Shown here in pieces: positions 6,201 to 8,802 of a DNA stretch of 8,802 bases. How positions within the stretch are numbered: position 1 is the stretch's first letter; every line of letters begins with the position of its first letter. Position numbers and translations under genes: made by a program. The notes beneath the pieces were generated by a model. That model did not search any database, was not told the origin of the DNA, and worked only from the letters and a program-made list of their open reading frames with translations. The stretch is from Nitriliruptorales bacterium (GTDB lineage Bacteria > Actinomycetota > Nitriliruptoria > Euzebyales > Egibacteraceae): NCBI GenBank assembly GCA_007119305.1, contig SKPY01000358.1, positions 1 through 8,802 of the forward strand, read 5' to 3'.

Positions 6201-8241
6201 CGCCTTTCCCCTCGACGAGAGCGACGCGGTGCTGCAGCGGACCCCGCTGACCTTCGATCCGTCGGTGTGGGAGGTCTTCGGTCCGCTGACGGCGGGGGCA
6301 CGCCTCGTCCTCCCCCGGCCGGGCGCAGACGCCGACGGGTCCCACCTGGCGACACTGATGGCCAGCCAGAACGTCACCGTCTTCCAGGCGGTGCCCTCGA
6401 TCCTGGAGGCGCTGCTCGACGAGCCGGAGATCGCGGAGTTCCGGGCCTTGCGGCGGGTGTTCTGCGGCGGGGAACCGCTGCGCGCCGACCTCGTCCAGCG
6501 CTTCTCGGCGCGGCTGACGGCCGAGCTCCACCAAGTCTACGGCCCGACGGAGGCGACCATCGAGGCCACCCACGGGCGTTGCGAGGGAGACACCAACAGC
6601 GCGTCCGTGCCGATCGGCCGGCCGATCGCCAACGTCACCGTGCACCTCCTCGACGCCCACCGGCAGCCCGTGCCCGTCGGGGCGATCGGCGAGGTGCACA
6701 TCGGCGGCGCCGGCCTGGCGCGGGGCTACCTCAACCGACCCGAGCTGACCCGCGAGCACTTCATCGCGAACCCGCTCGACGAGGTACCGGGTGAGCGGCT
6801 CTACCGGACGGGAGACCTCGCCCGCTGGCTGCCGGACGGCAGGATCGAGTTCGTCGGGCGCCGCGACGAGCAGGTGAAGATCCGCGGCTTCCGCGTCGAG
6901 CCGACCGAGATCGAGGCGGTGCTCGCCGTGCATCCCGGGGTGCGCGAGATCGCCGTGGTGCCGACCCCCAACGGGTCCGGGGACCGGCGGCTCGTGGCGG
7001 CGGTCGTCCCGGGTGACGACGCGAGCCCCGACCAGGCCGATCTGCAGCGTTTCGCCGCCGAGCAGCTGCCCGACTTCATGGTCCCGGCTGCGGTCACGCG
7101 GTGCGCGGAACTTCCGCGCACCGCGAGTGGGAAGGTGGACCGCGCTCGCCTGATCTCGAAGGTGCGAACACCCGAGCGGACCACGGAAGCCGTGGCGCCC
7201 CGCGACACCATCGAGCGGCAACTGCAACAGCTCTGGCAGAGTCTGTTGCCGGACCGTCCTGTCGGGGTGGCCGACGATTTCTTCGACCTCGGCGGGCATT
7301 CGCTGCTGGCCATGCGTCTCGTCGCCCGGATCAACCGGGTTTTGGGGGTCGAACTGCCGGTTTCCAGCCTGCTCAGCGAGCGCACGATCGAACGGCTTGC
7401 AGGCCTGCTGCGCGACCCGGCGAACACGCGATCCCCACTCGTCGCGCTCCAGACACAGGGCGATGACCCGCCGTGGTTCTTCGTCCACCCCGCCGGTGGC
7501 ACGGTCTTCTGCTACGTCGAGCTGGCGCGGGCGCTCGGTGCAGCGCGTCCCGTCTACGGTCTCGAAGCCGTCGGGCTGCGCGAGGGCGAGGAAGCGCACC
7601 GCCGGATCGAGCACATGGCAAGCAGCTACCTCGACGCGATCCGCGAGGTCCAGCCAACCGGCCCCTACCTGCTGGGCGGCTGGTCCCTGGGAGGCACGAT
7701 CGCCTTCGAGATGGCTCGCCAACTCGAAGCGAACGACGAACCCATCGACGTGCTCGCGGTGCTCGACACGCCTCCGCCGGCCCCGGGGAGTGGCGACGGG
7801 GATCAGGCCGAGGCGGCGCTGCTCCGCGGGTTCGCGGAGAGCCTCGGTCTCCACCCCGAGGCGTTCCGAGGTTCGCTTCAGGAGCTGCGGGCGCTCGACG
7901 GTGACGCGCAGGAGGCGTATCTGCTGGAACGGGCACGCTCAGCGGGGCTGGTCCTGGCTGACGCCGGCCTCGAGGGGCTGCGCCGGCAGGCGCGGGTGTT
8001 CGCGGCCACCGTCTCGGCGCGGGACGCCTTCGTGCCGCAACCGTTCCCCGGACGGGTCGCCCTCATCGAGGCCGGTCCGTCCTCCGACGGGCACGCCGGC
8101 TGGGAGACGCTCGCGCTCGGTGAGGTCTTGCACCGCACGACGTCCGGCGACCACTACAGCATGCTGCGCCGACCGCATGTAGCTGCTGTCGCCGCACATC
8201 TGCAGGCGCTGCTCGCGGACCCGGAACCCGTCGCCTCATGA
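1..8241 (+). CDS. Hybrid PKS-NRPS megasynthase, 3' part (DH'-cMT-psiKR-ER-KR-ACP-C-A-PCP-TE)
   Basis: This cytosolic modular enzyme builds a reduced, alpha-methylated polyketide segment, joins it to one amino acid and releases the product. The frame is open from base 1 with no stop and ends with TGA at 8239-8241, giving more than 2,740 codons. The GTG at position 10 is not the real start, because the protein opens inside a dehydratase fold; KS and AT must lie upstream. Domains in order, by residue: DH end to 75, cMT 131-472, pseudo-KR 494-694, ER 715-1040, KR 1058-1306, ACP 1335-1415, C 1434-1877, A 1889-2382, PCP 2398-2469, TE 2478-2737. No epimerase, N-methyltransferase or reductase domain is visible. 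A phosphopantetheinyl transferase gene follows 46 bases downstream, probably in the same operon. The order recalls fungal reducing PKS-NRPS hybrids, but with a TE at the end. The family call is secure; the product is unknown. Confidence 0.97.
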   Translation, partial: QVLVAAASAGRETATPTAPLFPVALRRVVFHRHPGERFWTHVTVQRADDGILEGDVSLLDDDGRVAIACFGLRLKMLDAGRAGQHDDLEDSLYELRWEDTPLDGTARTAAQVHPAAEVRDALEARPGPEDEPEMDQYHDDVAPALGRVSIGFALAALEELGFDGERDRDAPTDALADRLGVVSGRRRLFGALLPAVRRALADGTAPPARDVAALRDDLDVLAARLPAFAAEVGLLRLGGSALGGVLRGEVDAREVLLSGQALELQSRMYHASPACRGYHRLLADAVAAAVDGGDDTTAVRVLEVGAGSGAATASILPKLPPATEYTFTDISAHFVAAAGERFGDRPGTRFEVLDLERDPEAQGFDPQAYDVVVAANVLHATADLRTSLGHLQRLLAPGGLVAVLELRRRSYWYNLVFGLLDGWWRFTDTEVRADDPLLDAAPWRSLFEDTGHEQATTPFGHARGGGGLQTLVLAQAPAITPSAVVVSPPPTGTSETRRWLLLADEGGAGEQLATTLRREGDACTLATPGVAYQRRTDEAVEVPPADAPALARLLTDLQATDQAPDGIVHLWSLDIGDQGSAGELMDAQQLGCESVLALAQALERVGGEAPAIWMVTAGAQPVDGHDAAPNVGQAPLWGIGRVLMNEQGNLRCRLVDLGPQRSPEDLGALAANLRADRADDELALRGPRRYVRRVRRTQLGEPAARQRRTSRSPDTDAFRLEIDAPGSLASLTLREGEHREPGPGEVAIRVRASGINFRDVLMGLGMLPDAELAAYPEPGALGIECSGVVVDCGEGVTDLHPGAEVVALAWGAHGSRVVTPASRVAPKPPGLTFAEAASVPTAFVTVEYALGHVARLAPGERVLVHGAAGAVGHAAIQFCQRVGAEVFATAGTPEKRDHLQALGVEQVSDSRSLAFVDDIRRATGDDGVDVVLNSLTAEAMRASLELLRPHGRFIELGKRDIYEDAQLGLLPFQNNLVYTAVDLIGYAIDRPAEAKRLLLDVIDRVAAGHAVPLPVTTFDLGAAEDAFRLIAQARHIGKVVLTVAEPAYDVGERDEPLCSGDGTYLVTGGLGGFGMAVAQWLVEQGARTIVLMSRSGIPMGDPAALDALLDSPARVIVERGDVGETDDVARVLDRVRAELPPLRGVVHAAMVVDDDELVRLGSERFRSVLKPKIAGAWNLHQLTAGDDLDLFVLFSSIASVLGHPLQGNYAAANAFLDALAAHRHGRGLPALAVGWGAVADVGYVARHRDIGDYLHRGGFRTYTPAEAFHLLEALLRRDRAHVIAARMHWPAVMAANPVLASTPRFEALASAGARPDRGRDGGHPDTREAILHAAPTERRPLLEAYLLDNVARVLGSTPERIDPDRPLTELGFDSLMAVELISAIKADFEVRLPVVGVLQGASARQLAGTVLAELAGSDGSSELEEPTGTADDSRAAEPLSHEQRRLWYLQRLDPEDPTYNVPSAVALSGQLDIAAMERSLTTVVERHEILRAVLQEVDDEPVQLFAAPRPVSLPVEDLRGVPEADRDLELRRRTAAEIGRPFDLAHGPLLRAALFRLADTEHVLLLVVHHLACDHWSLGVLAREIAALYDTYAAGRVPTLPAPRRRYVDYVHRERERLTGDLVATQLDYWTDQLADAPGGLPLPDRRQTDPEAGGGHRRFELGAELTTALERSSRDEGVTPFMTLLAAFQTLLHRYTGATDLCIGTPVATRTPEEDAVVGCFMNTLVLRGDLAGDPTFRELLGRARQVTVDAFEHRDVPIDRVVEAVRPQRSTGRTPLFEAMLVLNSARFPQPSFVDLDVHPVDVGGGAAVADLALVLFAGDSIGGVLQYDAGRFDGDFIDQLLRHLRNLLEGATGDPDQRLSELPLLSRAERHRVLVEWNDTAVCLGAPRCLHDLVADQARRTPHAQAVASATGSLTYEELDRRADVLARRLRRLGVGPERVVGALVERSPEAIIAILGVLKAGGAYLPLDPTHPAGRLRFQIDDAEVAVVLTFDRLRDRLPELAVPLVVTDGDAEREGADELPPATRHTPDDLAYVLYTSGSSGRPKAVAVPHRAVVNHLRWRQHAFPLDESDAVLQRTPLTFDPSVWEVFGPLTAGARLVLPRPGADADGSHLATLMASQNVTVFQAVPSILEALLDEPEIAEFRALRRVFCGGEPLRADLVQRFSARLTAELHQVYGPTEATIEATHGRCEGDTNSASVPIGRPIANVTVHLLDAHRQPVPVGAIGEVHIGGAGLARGYLNRPELTREHFIANPLDEVPGERLYRTGDLARWLPDGRIEFVGRRDEQVKIRGFRVEPTEIEAVLAVHPGVREIAVVPTPNGSGDRRLVAAVVPGDDASPDQADLQRFAAEQLPDFMVPAAVTRCAELPRTASGKVDRARLISKVRTPERTTEAVAPRDTIERQLQQLWQSLLPDRPVGVADDFFDLGGHSLLAMRLVARINRVLGVELPVSSLLSERTIERLAGLLRDPANTRSPLVALQTQGDDPPWFFVHPAGGTVFCYVELARALGAARPVYGLEAVGLREGEEAHRRIEHMASSYLDAIREVQPTGPYLLGGWSLGGTIAFEMARQLEANDEPIDVLAVLDTPPPAPGSGDGDQAEAALLRGFAESLGLHPEAFRGSLQELRALDGDAQEAYLLERARSAGLVLADAGLEGLRRQARVFAATVSARDAFVPQPFPGRVALIEAGPSSDGHAGWETLALGEVLHRTTSGDHYSMLRRPHVAAVAAHLQALLADPEPVAS
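400..1425 (+). other. C-methyltransferase (cMT) domain of the PKS module
   Basis: This domain transfers a methyl group from S-adenosylmethionine to the alpha carbon of the ACP-bound beta-ketoacyl intermediate. A helical N-terminal lid (about residues 131-290) precedes a Rossmann methyltransferase fold. SAM motif I is LEVGAGSGA (299-307). The ANVLHA motif (372-377) supplies His376. Glu402 (VLEL) lies 26 residues later, the spacing I recall for the His/Glu dyad of the CurJ C-methyltransferase. The signature FGLLDGWWRFTD follows. The position between DH and ER matches cMT-containing reducing modules. All recognisable catalytic elements are intact, so it looks active. Confidence 0.93.
1489..2091 (+). 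other. Structural pseudo-ketoreductase (psiKR) subdomain
   Basis: This is the non-catalytic N-terminal half of the split KR, which supports the catalytic KR lying beyond the inserted ER. It begins at RRWLLLAD (494-501) and contains GIVHLWSLD, then a segment ending in PLWGIGRVLMNEQ and a CRLVDLG strand. It closes at RYVRRV (about 686-711 region boundary, ending near 694). This APLWGIGR/LVDLG pattern is the usual mark of the structural subdomain. The nucleotide-binding glycine motif and the Ser/Tyr/Asn catalytic set are absent, as expected. Its placement directly after cMT and before ER is normal for a DH-cMT-ER-KR module. Confidence 0.82.
2152..3129 (+). other. Enoylreductase (ER) domain
   Basis: This is an NADPH-dependent, zinc-free medium-chain reductase fold that saturates the alpha,beta double bond left by the DH. 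Typical landmarks appear in order: a GINFRDVL segment, then VVALAWGAHG, the cofactor motif VLVHGAAGAVGHAAIQ (859-874), then DVVLNSL, GRFIELGKRDI and a final ARHIGKVVLT. The glycine-rich motif is close to the consensus LVHAAAGGVG. No disabling change is visible, so this ER is predicted to be active. That differs from many fungal PKS-NRPS hybrids, where the in-line ER is dead. The methyl stereochemistry was not predicted. Confidence 0.94.
3181..3927 (+). other. Ketoreductase (KR) domain, catalytic half
   Basis: This domain reduces the beta-keto group of the ACP-bound intermediate with NADPH. The Rossmann motif is TGGLGGFG (1064-1071). The catalytic set is complete: Lys1169 in KPKIAGAWNLH, Ser1193 in FSSIAS, Tyr1206 and Asn1210 in NYAAANAF. 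Ser and Tyr are 13 residues apart, as usual. The stereo-diagnostic loop reads HAAMVVDDDEL (1144-1154). It has VDD where B-type KRs usually have LDD, with the key second Asp (1151) kept, so a B-type KR giving a (3R)-hydroxyl is the likely call. The HAAG glycine is Met here. The hydroxyl is expected to be removed by DH and ER. Confidence 0.94.
4012..4254 (+). other. Acyl carrier protein (ACP) domain
   Basis: This carrier domain holds the growing polyketide on a phosphopantetheine arm and presents it to the KR, ER, cMT and then to the downstream C domain. The attachment site is ELGFDSLMAVEL, with Ser1371 as the modified residue. It is preceded by the helix I pattern LLEAYLLDNVARVLG and the DPDRPL loop. 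An acidic, Ser/Pro-containing linker of about 20 residues (1416-1435) joins it to the C domain on the same chain, so no docking domain is needed. The DSL form is the PKS type, unlike the HSL form of the PCP near the end. Confidence 0.96.
4309..5640 (+). other. NRPS condensation (C) domain accepting the polyketide chain
   Basis: This domain forms the amide bond between the ACP-bound polyketide acyl group and the amino acid on the PCP. Motifs in order are C1 LSHEQRRLWYLQRL (1436-1449), C2 RHEILRAVL (1483-1491), C3 HHLACDH (1566-1572), then YWTDQL, a GTPVATR segment, FMNTLVLR and VPIDRVVEAV. The C3 motif HHxxxDG has His1572 in place of glycine. The catalytic second His (1567) and the Asp (1571) are present. 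A full set of motifs and normal length argue for an active domain. The position after a PKS ACP suggests the hybrid/LCL type; no dual epimerisation or cyclisation signature (DxxxxD) is seen in C3. Confidence 0.94.
5674..7155 (+). other. NRPS adenylation (A) domain, substrate uncertain
   Basis: This domain activates one amino acid with ATP and loads it on the PCP. Core motifs are LKAGGAYLPLDP (A2), YTSGSSGRPKAV (A3, 2037-2048), FDPSVWE (A4, 2082-2088), VYGPTEATIE (A5), GEVHIGGAGLARGYLNRP (A6), YRTGDL (A7, 2265-2270), GRRDEQVKIRGFRVEPTEIE (A8) and PRTASGKVD (A10, with Lys2375). Gap-free alignment by eye to the GrsA Phe domain gives the ten-residue pocket code D-P-W-Q-F-G-V-I-E-K (2083, 2084, 2087, 2126, 2151, 2153, 2176, 2184, 2185, 2375). 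Asp at the first position indicates an alpha-amino acid. The code faintly resembles Gln/Glu codes as I recall them, but I do not match it to a specific substrate. Confidence 0.96.
7201..7416 (+). other. Peptidyl carrier protein (PCP/T) domain
   Basis: This thiolation domain carries the activated amino acid and, after condensation, the full acyl-aminoacyl chain for release. The attachment motif DDFFDLGGHSLLAMRL puts phosphopantetheine on Ser2431. Helix I (IERQLQQLWQSLL) and the final TIERLAGLL helix frame a domain of normal length. The GGHS form is the NRPS type. It sits between A and TE in the standard termination order, and the adjacent phosphopantetheinyl transferase is the obvious candidate to activate it. 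Confidence 0.97.
7441..8220 (+). other. C-terminal type I thioesterase (TE) domain
   Basis: This alpha/beta-hydrolase domain takes the finished chain from the PCP onto its serine and releases it by hydrolysis or cyclisation. It starts with the FFVHPAGG segment (2489-2496 region). The nucleophile motif is GWSLGG, with Ser2559. Asp2586 in VLDTPPP lies 27 residues later, the same spacing as Ser80/Asp107 in surfactin TE. His2715 in SGDHYSML completes the triad. A lid-like variable stretch lies between (about 2595-2670). The TE marks the end of the assembly line. Sequence alone does not tell hydrolysis from macrocyclisation or tetramate-type closure. Confidence 0.95.
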
Positions 8242-8287
8242 GGCCCACCCTCGCACGGGTCGTGCGGCACGCCGGGCGAGCGGGCAG
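8242..8287 (+). other. 46-base spacer between synthase stop and transferase start
   Basis: This short gap is the only non-coding DNA in the window. It contains no recognisable promoter boxes and no T-rich terminator, which suggests one transcript for both genes. The bases before the ATG at 8288 (GAGCGGGCAG) are purine-containing but are not a good Shine-Dalgarno match, so the downstream gene may rely on translational coupling or a weak site. ATGA occurs at both ends: 8238-8241 overlaps the synthase TGA, and 8288-8291 contains the transferase ATG. Confidence 0.6.
8252..8266 (+). repeat. Short perfect hairpin in the intergenic spacer
   Basis: The arms CGCACG (8252-8257) and CGTGCG (8261-8266) are exact reverse complements around the 3-base loop GGT, giving a 6-bp GC-rich stem. 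No run of T follows, so it is not a classical Rho-independent terminator. It begins 11 bases after the synthase stop codon and ends 21 bases before the transferase ATG. It could influence mRNA stability or translation between the genes. In DNA this GC-rich, a stem of this size may also arise by chance. Confidence 0.4.
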
Positions 8288-8802
8288 ATGAGGCGCGCGA
8301 CCGTGCTGTCGACCGGCGAGGTCCACCTCTGGCTGGCGCACCTCGACGCCGACGACCGGTGCCTCGAGGATCTCGTGCCCACGCTGTCTCCGGGCGAGCT
8401 CAGGCGGGCCGAGGCGTTCGTGTACGCGCGAGAACGGCACCGTTTCATCGTCGCCAGGGGGATCCTGCGCCGGTTGCTCGCTCCATACCTGTGCGCGGAC
8501 CCGGCGGCCGTCGAATTCGCTTACGGGCCGAACGGCAAGCCCGAGGTCACGCACGGCAACGGGCTGGCCTCCCTCCACTTCAACGTCTCCCACGCCGAAG
8601 CGCTGGCGCTCTACGCGGTCGCGGCGGACCGCCGCGTCGGGGTCGACCTCGAACGCGTCAGGCCGCTGCCGGACGCGGCGAACATCGCGCAGCTGTGCCT
8701 TTCGCCGCGCGAGCTGGCCACCCTCACGGATCTGACCGGCCGTGCGTTCGAGACGGCGGTGGTGCGCGGTTGGACGTTGAAGGAGGCCTACCTCAAGGCC
8801 AC
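8288..8802 (+). CDS. Sfp-type 4'-phosphopantetheinyl transferase, partial (3' end cut by window)
   Basis: This enzyme moves the phosphopantetheine arm from coenzyme A to the conserved serine of carrier proteins, making ACP and PCP active. From the ATG at 8288 the frame stays open to the right edge (171 complete codons). Motifs seen: LSPGELRRAEAF and the RFIVARGILRRLL helix near the N-terminus, GPNGKPEV (80-87), FNVSHA (98-103), GVDLE (118-122, with Mg-binding Asp120 and Glu122), and WTLKEAYLKA (162-171, with Glu166 and Lys170), matching the WTxKEAxxKA signature of Sfp-type enzymes. Family members are usually about 220-250 residues, so some 50-80 are missing. This start is preferred because the N-terminal HLWLAHLD segment is at the usual depth and no in-frame start lies between it and the synthase stop. 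Its position after a PKS-NRPS gene makes the neighbouring carriers the likely substrates. Confidence 0.94.
   Translation, partial: MRRATVLSTGEVHLWLAHLDADDRCLEDLVPTLSPGELRRAEAFVYARERHRFIVARGILRRLLAPYLCADPAAVEFAYGPNGKPEVTHGNGLASLHFNVSHAEALALYAVAADRRVGVDLERVRPLPDAANIAQLCLSPRELATLTDLTGRAFETAVVRGWTLKEAYLKA

Noticed and set aside
5851..7854. Very long open frame of 667 codons on the - strand
   Set aside because: It lies wholly opposite the A, PCP and TE coding sequence, whose motifs are unambiguous. Its translation shows no recognisable domain and is rich in Arg, Gly and Asp, as expected of an antisense shadow in GC-rich DNA.
8242..8287. Rho-independent terminator after the synthase gene
   Set aside because: A GC-rich hairpin is present, but no T-tract follows it and the next gene starts 21 bases after it, so an operon is more likely.
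8063..8593. 176-codon open frame on the - strand spanning the gene junction
   Set aside because: It covers the TE end and the transferase start on the opposite strand. Both + strand genes have clear family motifs, and this frame has none.
1..8802. CRISPR arrays, tRNA or rRNA genes, insertion sequences
   Set aside because: No repeated spacer structure, RNA gene pattern, transposase motif or terminal inverted repeats were seen. The window is almost entirely accounted for by two coding genes.

Overview
The window is a strongly GC-rich, densely coding stretch of a bacterial natural-product gene cluster. Two genes lie head to tail on the + strand. The base composition and tight gene packing suit an actinobacterium. 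Myxobacteria and other high-GC producers also carry this kind of synthase, so I do not fix the taxon. All functional calls rest on motif reading; nothing was searched.

Positions 1-8241 hold the 3' part of one very large open frame, already open at the left edge. It is a hybrid polyketide synthase / nonribosomal peptide synthetase. The visible domain order is: end of a dehydratase (DH), C-methyltransferase (cMT), structural pseudo-ketoreductase (psiKR), enoylreductase (ER), ketoreductase (KR), acyl carrier protein (ACP), condensation (C), adenylation (A), peptidyl carrier protein (PCP) and thioesterase (TE). The KS and AT domains expected for the PKS module, and the DH active site, lie to the left of the window. 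The key catalytic residues I looked for are present in cMT, KR, both carrier proteins, A and TE. The C-domain core motif has one unusual position.

A 46-base spacer (8242-8287) follows. It holds a small perfect hairpin and no clear promoter or Rho-independent terminator. From 8288 to the right edge runs the N-terminal three quarters of an Sfp-type 4'-phosphopantetheinyl transferase, which is probably co-transcribed with the synthase.

Inferred logic: the transferase loads phosphopantetheine on the ACP (Ser1371) and PCP (Ser2431). The PKS module extends, alpha-methylates and fully reduces an acyl chain. The C domain couples that chain to one amino acid chosen by the A domain, and the TE releases the product. 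Because it ends in a TE and carries a single NRPS module, this protein is probably the last enzyme of the assembly line. The simplest product is an alpha-methyl, reduced acyl-amino acid or a cyclised form of it. The amino acid cannot be named with confidence. Residues of the large protein are numbered here from the GTG codon at position 10, although the true start is upstream.
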